Below are positions 11,560-24,000 of a DNA stretch of 64,000 nucleotides, one piece after another. The DNA is taken from the NCBI RefSeq assembly GCF_008831285.2, contig NC_045148.1, forward strand, positions 3,350,001 to 3,414,000, in the 5' to 3' direction. Below the pieces are notes generated by a model. The model searched no databases. It was not told the origin of the DNA and saw nothing but the letters and a program-made list of their open reading frames with translations. The translations under genes were made by a program, and so were the position numbers. The first letter of the stretch is position 1; each line of letters begins with the position of its first letter. This stretch comes from Nymphaea colorata (taxonomy: Eukaryota > Streptophyta > Magnoliopsida > Nymphaeales > Nymphaeaceae).

Positions 11560-11749
11560 GCTCGTATCGTACGATACGGGGTGTATCGCCCCGTATCGTA
11601 CGATACAGGCCCTGTTTCATACGATACGTGCGATACAGGGCCGATACACCCCCTTTTTACGATACGGGGGGTGTATCGTACGTTTTTTTCAAACGAGACG
11701 ATACGTATCGTACGATACGGGGTCGTATCGTACGATACGTACAACATTG
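11560..11749. repeat. Subterminal palindrome cluster, transposase-5' end of hAT copy 1
   Basis: Four perfect copies of the 14 bp palindrome GTATCGTACGATAC plus partial copies in about 190 bp next to the terminal repeat. Clustered subterminal motifs are the usual transposase-binding sites of hAT elements; that role here is inferred. Confidence 0.8.
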
Positions 11750-11757
11750 ATGTGCAA

Positions 11758-12323
11758 TCATTTTATTCTCTGGTCTTTGCATAAGGAGGTACCTTGTTGA
11801 GGTGGTGAAATACTTTGTTTGTTTTAGTGTCCTACTTGAGGCATACAACTTGTAGTTTATAAATTATAATTTAATTTTTAATGTCCTTTTTGGACATATC
11901 CTAAACTGTTTGATTTTTTTTGACACCTAAAAACTGTTATAGGTGAGGTAACACAATTTTTGGTAGATCAAATTTGGTTTATTGCCAACAAGAAATTTTT
12001 ATCATGTAAAGATTTCTTTGATAGATATATTTCCTTGTACTGGTAATCCTAGTTTTCCAACAACATGTGATGCAAGCTGAGTTGATTTGATGACTTTTCT
12101 ATCTCAGACATCATGGCTGCAGCCTGGCTTTCTAAATTATTATCCCTCTCACAGCTCTCTGTTTCAACTGTATTATGTTGTGCCAACTACTTAAATACAA
12201 AATTCATTGGGTTAGACTTGTTGTGACTTACATATATTTGGGCTTCCTGAGTAATTTTTTCTTTTTTTTTTTGACATCAATTTTGTGTTTCAGTGTACCT
12301 TTATAAGTTTTTGATGTCTTCAG
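11758..12323 (+). other. Host intron
   Basis: AT-rich intron sequence between hAT copy 1 and exon 12324. It ends in a T-rich tract and acceptor cttcag. No other feature seen. Confidence 0.7.
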
Positions 12324-12428
12324 GGGCAGGGACCAACAATAGCTTTCAATTTGAAAAGGCCAGATGGTACTTGGTATGGATATCATGAGGTGGAAAAGCT
12401 GGCATCTCTATCTGGGATCCAGTTAAGG
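12324..12428 (+). CDS. ABA3: ABA3 exon 1 of window
   Basis: 35 codons in phase 0 between acceptor cttcag and donor gtaact. It reads [15 protein letters not shown], then [13 protein letters not shown], the C-terminal subdomain of the aminotransferase-V fold just before the catalytic cysteine loop. The exon before it is not visible in 1-12323. Confidence 0.95.
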
Positions 12429-14085
12429 GTAACTCTTTTGGAGATTCTTTTGTTTTTTAAATTGGTCATATCTTTATTTTCCAAGTAATATATTCTCAGA
12501 GTTTACACCTTACATTTTGGGACCATTTTGTTTCATTGCCACTCAAGTACTGTTCACAGTTTTCGTTGTATTTGGTAATGGTACAATCTTGTCAGAATGA
12601 AAATCAACATTCAAATTGATACCTGTCTGTGTGTTACATGTACATATTTATACATATATTTGGCATGAAAATAGGCAGCCAGAAGGCTAAACAAGTGGAA
12701 TAGGTTTCAGCCAACAGATGAGTGACTTGCTAAAGAGTTAAAATTTTCTCTGCTTTTTCCTGCTTCCTCAGAAGTTCCATCCTTTACTAATGTTGGAAGG
12801 TTGATGCAAGATGTGCAACTTTGTCGAGAATAGTTCATGACATTAACTTAAGATCAATGTGGGAAATTGCCTGTATAATTATTCCACTCTGACATTCATC
12901 ATGTCAGGAGCTAGTGATTAGCTCATATTGTGGCTGTAACTTTGATATAACTAAAGAATAATTTCTATTTGTTGGTGTTATTTGGTATTGATTGATCTCT
13001 TGGATTATGGTTTTGTTATAAATAATAAATTGTGATTTAATTTGCTTTAGACGGGATGCTTCTGTAATCCTGGGGCCTGTGCCAAATATCTTGGTCTCTC
13101 TCACTCAGAACTTTTTTCTAACATTGAGGTATGCATTCTGGATTTGCACATTATTTTGTGCTGTCCATTTTTGAGGTGTTTGTTATTATATGGTTACCAT
13201 ACTTTAACTTCACATTTTGTCATTTTCTCAGTTGATTTCATGTGGGTTTTCTAGGCTGGGCATGTTTGCTGGGATGATTATGATGTTTTGCATGGGAAGC
13301 CAACTGGAGCTGTCAGAATATCTTTTGGTTATATGTCGACTTTTGAAGATGCAAAGGTAGGCTACCTCGATGGGAGTTAGTAACTCAGTACTTTGTTCAC
13401 ACAACTGGTTCATGGAGTAGGCCTTTCTGCTGAATCTCAACGTTTGTCTGCATCTAAGTACTTTTTTGACCTATTTATTACCAGATAAAATTTCCAGAAT
13501 TGACATAAATGCATGCATGAGAGAGAGGTGCATCTCTTTCTCCATCTTCTTGCTTCTTCCCTTCTTTTCTTGCCTACCTGTAGTTATGTGAGGGTTTTAG
13601 AAAGAATCACAAACATGTAACCTGTCTCGCATTTGCTTCGGTATTAATTCAAGTTTGGTCCAACTTAGGTTAGAAAGCAAGTTAAGGAACCAAACTGGAC
13701 TTAGAAACCAATTTGTTAAAGACAAGTTTAAGATGTCCTCCATATTTACAAATCAATTCCAAATGACTTGATAAGTAACTTCAAGAATCTATTCATGACA
13801 AGAGAGGCTTTAAAGAAAGCCAAGAGAAACAATCACAAGATGAATAATTGCACTAAACGCACATAAACTCAATATTATTAAGAATAATTACTTAAATCCA
13901 CCAAAGGATTACTGTACAAGAGGGAGGAATCATATAAATAGAATAAGAAAAGAGGTAGCTAGTCCTCTGTTGGATTAGTTCCAATGGTTAATACAGTCTG
14001 GTGGAGGTCCAAAACTTGGCTACACTACAGCTGCTAACAAAAAATATACATATACAAAAATATAATTACAGAAAAAATACACCGA

Positions 14086-14139
<54 letters not shown>

Positions 14140-15034
14140 GAAGATGGAATAAAAGAGATCAATACAAGTAAAAGAGAAGAAAAGAAGGAAGAGGAAGAAT
14201 GAGAGGAAGAAGACTTTCATCAGCATCAAAAGAAACCAGGTTTAGGGTTGCTCTGATACCAAGTTACGGCAGGAGGAATGAAAGAATAAAGTCTTTTTCA
14301 TTAACCCTAATTCCACATTAAAAAGGGATTAGTTGGTGGCATCCATAATTGCAAGATCAGTCCAAATTATAAAACATAAAGATTAAAGAACTTCCACATT
14401 AATAAATATTAATATATGATTTATGAATATGTACTAAAGGGTCCCACAGCTTATAAATTTTTACTAATATTAACTCCCAACAATCCACTTGTAGGTGATT
14501 TAAAAAAAAGGAATAAACAGATTAATAGTTTGAATTCATGATTAAACATGTGTAACTGCTAGATAAGTAATATTGGTCTTGTAATATTTCTGCTGACCAC
14601 ATTTCCCAGCACAGTTATTTCTGTGGAACTTCTTTTAAGTATTCACAAAACTGTTTGCTACATTCATGATAGTATAAGGAGCAAGAGCACTTCATCTCTG
14701 GTCCGATTCTTCTTAATCAGAGAGCTTCACATGCTCAAACACACTGCGGTTTTCCGATAGGAAGTGCACGAAAGAGGAAAGCATGCACAATACAAATCCA
14801 ACACAGAAGAAAACTGGATATGTTCAAAGTTCAACACCAAAGTATAAGCATGAAGCTCTTCAAATTGAGGAAAGGGGGGTATATGATAGAGCCCCTGCAA
14901 AGGGTTAGTTATTGACTGGCCCTATTGGTAGAAAACTAGATGTTTGGGCCTGCCCATGGCAAGCTTCCAAGCACAATTTTGTTGAATACAAACCTATCTT
15001 GAGCAACAACAAGAGGCAAAATTAAGAATAAAAG

Positions 15035-15065
<31 letters not shown>

Positions 15066-18000
15066 TTATAGATAGATAGATAGGTTTACTATGTACATAA
15101 TGTCTATGTAAAATAAATGCATAGTATAGCTACATATATCCATATAATCATGTATATAGTATGTACATCTATACAAAGTAGAAGAGAAGAATACAACTTA
15201 GTCAATAGAGTCTCTGACAACACTAGGCATCATCTTTTTGTATTTGATATTTTCATAGAGCGTGTTAAAGTTACAGACAGATTGAACTTCTTTGTAATTC
15301 TTCTTATGTTCTACTAGTTTAGGCTCTTCACAACCACAACTGCTTTCTGAGTTGAAGTGCTTACGAACCCTTTCTCTCTTGGACACACAACACACTCGCA
15401 AATATTTAAATGCACATTCTCATGCATGCATATGAATTTGTGCCTTTAGTCTTAATCCTTCCACTAATTGTTTGTGCAGAAATTCATCGATTTTATTGAG
15501 AAAGCATTCGTCTCCAAGGCAAGTCCTTCCACAAACGGAAGCCATTTGGAGGTTGATGTCATCTTATCTAGTTCAGGTTGTCTTTTGGCTTCTTTCAATT
15601 TCAGCTTTCCTTAAATGAATGATATATTTTAATAGATTTTGATGCGAGAATGATTGTCTAAGTTGTTGTTGATGGTGCTTTGAAAATTCAGACCATATGT
15701 ATGGCTATTATATGCTTCCATATTGTTAAAGAAAGTTAATAGGATCACCAACATCTTGGAAAGGGTATTCACATAGTTGCTTGATTTATTATCCATATTT
15801 GAGTACCTTGAGGGTACTGTCGTTTCTTTTGGTTCAAGACCTTATCAGTTGCCTTTAGATATTATCCACTGGCATTTGACAAACCTTTAGATCATGACTC
15901 TGTAGGTATGGTTGTATGAAATTCTATTTGTACCCGACCAGTTCATTTTTTTGGCTATCCAAATGCTTTGTCACACTCACAAATTCTTGCTATCACATTT
16001 CTTGCTTCTTTATGATATTAGATTTACACCAAAAAATATACAAAAGCCGGTATTAGACTTTCTATAATCAACTGATCCTACATAGTCTGCATCTGTGTAT
16101 GCTTCTATATCCAATGATGATCCTTTGTGAAACACCCTCTACCAGGGGATGACTTTGGATATCTCAGGACCATCATGGATGCCTTCCAATGGGCTTTCCT
16201 TGGCTTATCTATAAATTTATTCAAATTCTCCATTGCTAGAAATATGTATGGCCTGGTCTTGGTCACATAGAGTAGTTTTCCAGTCAAAGATCTATACGAC
16301 TTGCTATCCAAGGGATCAAACTGATCATCATGTAAATGTATTTTAAGACTCATAGGAATAGCAGCTGGTTTAGCCCCCAACATGCTAGTCTCATGCAACA
16401 AGTCAATCACATGCTTCTTTTGAGAGAGGTCAACACCTTCTTTATTTTTGGCTACTTTGATTCCAAAGAGGTATTTGAGAGGACCAAGCTCTTTTGTGGC
16501 AAAGTTTGTATCTAAGTTTTCCTATTCATTCTCACGAGTCAAGATGACATCATCCACATAAATCACCATCACCACTATGTCTTTAGAACTTCTCTTTATT
16601 AAATCAAACATGTTGAACTCAAACAATTTATTAAATCAAGCACATGGACTCATGTGACTTTATTGCAACTCAATGAACTCTTTACATTTTTTTGTTCCTT
16701 GTGTTGCAAAAGATGAAGAAAAGAGAGGGAACACAAGAGAACTAGAGAAGAGAACGAGAGGGAGAGAGAGAGAGTGAGAACAAACAAAACGTTCTTTCAT
16801 TGCTAACCCTAATCTCTTATTTAAAGAGAGAATAGGGGTCCGCTAGTGCCTTTACACAAGAGAGACACAAAAAGATATAAATGACTCAAGAAGACTCTAA
16901 CTTTTAAGACGGCCGAGTGGTCGCGTACCACAGTGAGACGTAATCAGAAAACTACCACACTTAAATATAAAGTTCCTAATTTCAACACTCCCCCTCAAGC
17001 TGGAGCATAGATATCAATCATGCTCAGCTTGTTACAACATCTAGAGAAATCACCAATAGGAAGAGCCTTAGTAAACATATCTGCCGCCTGATCTTCAGAA
17101 GCTACATGAACTGTAGACACAACACCTCCTTGTATAAAATCCCAAATATAATGACAATCGACCTCTATGTGCTTTGTTCTCTCATGAAATATTGGATTAT
17201 TTGCAATGTAAGTGGCAGCCTTGTTATCATAGTACATTCTCATAGGAAGAGGAACTTCAATACTCATATTTGTTAGCATAGACTTAACCCAAGTCATCTC
17301 AGTAGTCGTTTGAGCCATTGCTCTATATTCAGATTCTGCAGTTGATCTCGAAACTACATTCTGTTTCTTGCTTCTTCATGATATTAGGTTGCCCCCAACA
17401 ATGATACAGAAGCCTGTGGTGGATTTTCTATCATCAATAAACCCTGCATAGTCAGCATCACTATAAGCAATAATTTCTAGAGATTCACCTTTCTTGAAAA
17501 AGAGGCCCCTACCCGGAAATGACTTTAGATATTTCAAAACCATCAATGCAGCATCCCAATGGACTTTTCTAGCTTTTTCCATAAACTGACTTAGTTTCCC
17601 AACAACAAACCTAATATCTGGTCTAGTCACAGTGACATATAGAAGCTTGCCAATAAGAGACCTGTAAGATCGTGAATCTACTAGCTCTGATTGATCATCA
17701 TGAAGATGAAGACGTTGATTCATCGGAAGATTAGCCGGCTTGGCTCCTAACATCCCTGTATCCTGCAGTAGGTCAAGTACATATTTCTTCTGAGACAACA
17801 CTAAGCAACCTCAATCCTAAAAAAATATCGCAAGTGACCAAGATCTTTGGTGACAAAGTGCTTCTGAAGGAAAGTCTTTGTGATCGAAATTTCTTGATCA
17901 CAATCACCTGTCAGGATAATGTCATCAACATAAATTACCATAACAATTATACCTTTGGAGGTCTTCTTGATGAATAGAGAATGGTCCAAAGGAGATCCTT

Positions 18001-21000
18001 CAAATCCACACTGTGAAACGACATCAGATAATTTGTGAAACCACGCTCTAGGACTTTGTTTAAGTCCATAAATTGCCTTCTTCAGACGACACACTTTTCT
18101 ACACTCCCCTGTCGCTCAAACCCTGTGGGCTGCTGCATATATACAGTCTCTTCAAGATCACCATAGAGAAAAACATTCTTTACATCTAGCTGATACATAG
18201 GCCAATTAGAGTATACCACAACAGAGATAACGAGCCGAATAGTACCCAACCTGGCCACAGGAGAGAAAGTCTCAAAGAAGTCAACTCCATATGTCTGGGT
18301 ATAACCCTTAGCCACTAATCGAGCCTTATATCTCTCTACAGACCCATCTGAATGGTACTTGACTGTAAAGACCCATTTAGAGCCAACAATATCACAATTT
18401 GAAGGAGGATCAACTCCCAAGTACCACGCTGTAAGAGGGCATCCATTTCATTTTGCATGGCTTGTCGCCATTTACAGTGTAGTAGTGCTTGTTGATGACT
18501 AGTTGGAACAATATGAACTGTCATAGCATGAAGAAACTGTTGTAAATTGTCATCAAGGTGGTCAGTGGAAACAAATTGTGAGATTGGATGCATAGTACAC
18601 TGTCTCTTGCCTTTGCGTAGGGCTATAGGCAAGTCCTGAGAAGGATCAATGTCAGGTATACTTACTTCAATGGAGCTCACATCTTGAGAAGATTTTGATG
18701 GTCGACCATGAGAGGGATCCTGCCGACGCGTGTATACCAATGGAGGGTCCTGGAACCTATTCATTGTCGGAGTAGGAGAGGGAAAAGACTACAACGGGAC
18801 TGGAGGGATAGGTAGAGCCGTAGAGGAATAAGACATGACATCTCAGATGACACAGAAACAGGACTGAGACTCGAAGAAAGTGACATCCGCACTGATATAC
18901 TCTTTGTGAGTTACCGGATCAAAGCACTTGTACCCTTTTTGGTTTCGAGGATAGCCAATGAAAACACACTTAATGGCTTGAGCAACAAGTTTATCACGTT
19001 TGGGCCCAAGAATGTGAACAAAACAAGTACAACCAAATACTTTAGGTGCAACAGGAAATAAGCTTCAATTGGGATAAACAAGTTTAATCGGTACTTTGTT
19101 GTCAATGGAGGATGATGGTAAACGATTTGTTAGGTAACAAGCCATGAGTATGGCATCACCCCATAAGTATGCAAGTACATGATTATGAAGCATTAGGATA
19201 CGAGCAACAGTTAGAAGTTGTCTATGTTTTCTTTCGGCAACTCCATTCTGTTGTGAGGTGTGGGGACATGTAAATTAGGGAGAGATACCATTTTCAGCAT
19301 AAAAGGTCATTAAGATAGAAGATTTAAACTCAAGAGCATTACAGTGTGAATACACTTAACTAGAGAACCAAACTGAGTTTTTATTTCAATAATCAAGTTT
19401 TTGAGGATAGGTACTACTTCAGACCTTTCTTTTAAAAGAAATACCCAACTAACTCGAGATTAATCATCAACAACAACCAGAAAATACCTAAACTTAGATC
19501 GGCTAGCAACCCTGCTAGGACCCCACACATCAACATGAAGAAGATCAAACAACCCTTGACTTGATGGACTAAGATTCGAAGGAAAACTACTACGAGTATG
19601 CTTGCCAAGTTGACAGGTCTCACATTGAAATGACTCTGGGACTGAAATGTAAGGTAGGATGGAACGAAGCTTGGATCAGGATGGCCAAGATTGAGATGCC
19701 ACTGAAATGGTGTAAAATCTATGTAGAAGAGGTAGCAGCAAGGCCCATAGGGACCGACAGGATGTAGACGCCCCCCTTTTCATAGCCACCACCAATAGTC
19801 TTCCCAGTTTGTGAGTCCTGAAATGAGCATGCACCAGGGTCAAAAATAATGCGACAGTGTAAATCAGTAGTCAACTGTTTAACAGAGAGCAAATTAGAAA
19901 GAAACTCAGGAGCGTATAAGACATGTGGAATAGTCATAGACTGAGAAAGCTTCACATCTCCATAACCCAATGTTGTACGTATCGTACGATACGACCCCGT
20001 ATCGCACGATACGTATTGTCTCGTTTGAAAAAAAACGGTACGATACACCCCCCGTATCGTAAAAAGGGGGTGTATCGGCCCTGTATCGCATGTATTGTAC
20101 GATACAGGGCCCGTATCGTACGATACAGGGCGATACACCCCGTATCGTACGATACGGGCTAAAAACGCAAAAGGGGGCCCGAGACCTACTTATTCGGCTT
20201 CTTTTTGAAATTTTTCTTCCGTTCTTCATTTCTAACGCTTGGATAGTGCCCCGTGAGGGAGGGCGATCGTTCATTTTCATCGTGAAAAACTTGATTTTCA
20301 TCGTCAAATCGAAGATTAAGTGGTCGATTTGTGCGTGGGTGCTTGATTTTCGTGGGAAGGAAAGGAGTTTTCTTCATTTCAGACATTTCTTCTTCGTAAG
20401 GTATGAAATCTCATGTTCTTACCATGTATTCTTAATTTTTTACCGTATAATCGTAGATTGGAAGACTTCGAGTGTTTTTCATTAAGTTTACCATAGGATT
20501 TCGTTTTTTTTTTTTTGAAGATATGGATCCTACATGGCAATGGTGCGAAAGGGTGAAGGAGAATAACCGTTTGAAACTCAAATGTGGCTTCTGTGGGAAT
20601 ACATTTTCAGGAGGGATTATTAGAATGAAACACCATTTGGCAGGGACCTCCAAAGATGCGTCTCCTTGTGTTGGAGGACCAAACAAACCTTTGCCTCCAT
20701 TTGTGCGTCAACAATGTTTAGATATGCTTCATGCTTTACGTCAAAAGAAAATACAAAAAGAAATTGAAGATGCAAATATAGGCTATAATGTGCCTTTGGA
20801 AGATGAAGAAGAAGAGGAAGAAGCTTATGAATGTGATGATGAAGACGATAGCAGTCTAAGAACAGATTTGGAGACCTCAAGAGGTAGAGATCGTAGATGA
20901 AAAGGGATTATGTATGAAGGAGGTCGATCTGACATAACGGGAAGGAAGAGGAGAGGCACAACAGATGTTAGGGCCAGGCGTGGTATGCGACCACCTAGTG

Positions 21001-24000
21001 GTAGAGTTCCTACTGGTAGGTCTAGTGTTGGCTCTATTAAGAGTTTTTTCCCTTCATATACCAGCCCAGGTGGTCAGCCGCAGATTCGTGCTGCTATGAC
21101 ATCTAAAGATATGCTATATTATGCACAAAAGCAGGTAGGGAAATGGTTTTATGATGCATGTATTCCATTCAATGCCGCTAATTCTTTTCAATTCCAAGCC
21201 ATGGCAGATGCAATTGCTTCTATAGGCCCCGGATTCAAAATGCCATCATATCATCAGTTGAGGGGCAAAATTCTTCAGGATACAGTCAAAGAAGTGTCTG
21301 AGCATTGTGATGAGTTGAAATTATGTTGGAAGGAAACAGGTTGCTCCATTATGTCAGATGGTTGGACTGATACAAGGTCAAGAACACTTGTAAATTTTCT
21401 TGTTTATTGCCCTAAAGGTACAATGTTCTCGAAATCTCTTGACTTGTCTGATGTTCCTAAGACTGCTGAGATTTTATTCAATGTTTTTGATAATGTCGTA
21501 CAAGAAGTTGGACCTGCAAACATTGTACAGTTTATTACAGATAATGCTGCAAATTATAGAGCTGCAGGAGATTTGTTATTTCAAAAGTATAGAACATTTT
21601 ATTGGAGTCCATGTGCCACTCATTGTGTTAATCTAATGCTTCAAGATCTTAATGAGATGCATGATATGAAATCAGCCATTGACCAATGTCAAGAGGTAAC
21701 AAAATTTATCTATAATCATGCATATGTATTGAGTTTGATGAGAAAATTTACAAAAGGAGTTGAATTAATACGACCTGCACAAACTAGATTTGCTACAAAT
21801 GTATTGACTGTGCAGAGTGTGGTGAAACAAAGAACTCCTTTGAGACAGATGTTTGCTAGTGAAGAATGGGCTGCATATCCACATGCTCATAAAAGAAATG
21901 CTTCTTTAGTTGTGGATATTATATTCAATAACGTATTTTGGGAATCATGTGTGAAGCTATTGATGGTTTGTGTTCCATTAGTTAAGGTTCTCAGGTTGGC
22001 TGACAGCGAGGACAGACCTTCCATAGGATACTTATATGAGGCTATGGACAAAGCAAAAGAGGCAATTCGAGACAACTTAAAGGAGAAGAAAAAGTTATAT
22101 ATGCCCATATGGAAGATTATAGATAAAAGGTGGACTAGACAGCTTCGTCAACCTCTTCATGCAACAACTTATTATCTAAATCCTGCAATTAGATTTTCTC
22201 ATACATTTAAGAAGGACAGAGAAGTCATGCATGGTTTGTTAGATTGTATTAATGTGTTAGTGGAAGATTCTACAGAACAAGATGCTGTGCACAATGAGTT
22301 GGATCTATATGATAGTTGTTTTCGGAACATGGGACTACCTGCGGAGCCAGGACAACGATGCGTCCAGGTAAATACATAGAAATTTTTAATTTACTTTGCA
22401 TTTGTTACATTTGATTCTTTTAAAACTTTCACATTGATTTGTTATATTTTTGTTTAGATTTGTGGTGGAATAGGTATGCGTTTGATTGTCCAAACCTAGC
22501 ACGTTTTGCAGTCAAAGTCTTCAGCCAGACATGCAGTGCTAGTGGATGCGAAAGGAACTGGAGTGTGTTCCAACATATCCATAGGAAAAAAAGGAATAGG
22601 CTCGAACATAAAAGGTTGAATGACCTTGTCTTTGTTCGATATAATATGAGGTTGAAACAAAGGTAATATAGGCATATAGCTTAATTAATGTTTACATATT
22701 TTGTACAATATATTTATATGAAATTATATACTAACAAATTTTCTCTTATTTAATGTAGAGAATTAGAAAAATCATTAGCAAGGAAGCACACATCTCAGTT
22801 CGATCCTATCAGCTTGGAAAATTTTGACGATCTAGAGCCATGGATTGAAGAAGAACCAACTACAATATTTGATGATGAAGATCTTGAATGCTTCAACCTT
22901 GAAGTTGAAGCAACAGAAGACTTTGTTGATGAAGGAGAGTCTGCTACTGCTGGTGCTGGTGCTGAATATGTTGGTGAAGATCTTCCAATTCTTGACGATG
23001 AAGAAGAAGAAGAAGATGAAGATGATGAAGATTATGAATGATGAATCATGAATGAGAGTCAAGTGAAGAGTGCTTTCATTTAATATGTATCAAAAACTTA
23101 AGAGTTATGAATCTATGGTTGTTGAACACTTGATTGAATGTTTTATCATTTATGACTTTATCACTTTATGGCTTATGGCCTTATGCTTTGTTGAATGATA
23201 TTGTATTATTATTGTTATGAATTTTGATGTTTATGAATGATGAACGCGTAAGTTTATAGCAATAATAAGTCTATCATTATCTCAAACATGTTTTCTATGA
23301 ACAATTTATTATTTTTAAATTTTTCTGATTTTTTTATGAATTTTTCGATTTTTTTTATAAATTTTTTCTGATTTATTAATAATTTTTTTAAAAAAATTAC
23401 GATACGGTTACGATACGGTTACGATACGTTACGATACGGCGTATCTTAAAGCCCGACCGATACGGCTTACGATACGCGTTTTACAACATTGCCATAACCC
23501 AATATAGGTGATATTCTGCCATCTGCAATTTTAACATGACGTGGCTGAGAGAATCTATGCAACACAATGAACAAACCAGGTCTACTGCAGAAATGTCTCG
23601 ATGTTCTTGAGTCAATAATCCAAGAGATACTTGAATCAGGCGTGGATGTACCCGTAGAGAGAGCTCAATCAATCAAAACAGTGGAAGTTGAAGCCTGTGA
23701 GACTTTGTGTGCCAAAAACTGCTCATACTCAATGCTAACTGTGACTATAGATCCAAAAAAGGAGGGATTCCCAGTTCCTTTATAATCATTCCCACCATCT
23801 GGTTTGCTAATCTCAGCCATATTAAACATAGCAGGGAGCACCAAAACAATTTTGCAGCAGTTTGAACACACAAAAGAACGTCCAACTTATAATTAATCAG
23901 TCAGGTAAGGGGCTGATCAACAACACAGAACTCAACAATATCACTCGCAGTCGCAGCACCACTGTCACATGTCAAGGGGCTGATCAGCAAAGTAGAAATC

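Larger units (their letters stand above)
8230..11749 (-). mobile_element. hAT DNA transposon, copy 1 (3520 bp)
   Basis: Flanked by a perfect 8 bp target duplication ATGTGCAA (8222-8229 and 11750-11757). Terminal inverted repeats start CAATGTTGTA at both ends. Subterminal regions carry clustered GTATCGTACGATAC palindromes (right end) and TTACGATACGG-type repeats (left end). It encodes a three-exon BED/DUF659/hATC transposase on the - strand. Nearly identical in sequence and length to copy 2 at 19968-23491, in the opposite orientation. It sits directly in an ABA3 intron. Confidence 0.95.
19968..23491 (+). mobile_element. hAT DNA transposon, copy 2 (3524 bp)
   Basis: Perfect 8 bp target duplication CCATAACC (19960-19967 and 23492-23499), terminal CAATGTTGTA repeats, the same subterminal palindromes as copy 1 and the same three-exon transposase. 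It interrupts the Copia-B protease, so it moved after Copia-B did. The opposite orientation to copy 1 makes the two a long inverted repeat about 8.2 kb apart. Confidence 0.95.

Noticed and set aside
11560-11749. Palindromic repeats as a CRISPR array
   Set aside because: No regular spacers, plant nuclear context, and they lie at transposon ends.
11490-11750. ORFs with RYRTIRG-type repeats at hAT ends
   Set aside because: Translation of the subterminal GTATCGTACGATAC palindromes, not a repeat protein.
14020-14229. ORF with IYIYIY repeats
   Set aside because: Translation of an AT microsatellite; same for 49138-49326.
16908-16940. GGCCGAGTGGTCG resembling a tRNA B-box or tRNA-Ser fragment
   Set aside because: Only a short match inside a Copia-B LTR; no cloverleaf could be traced around it.
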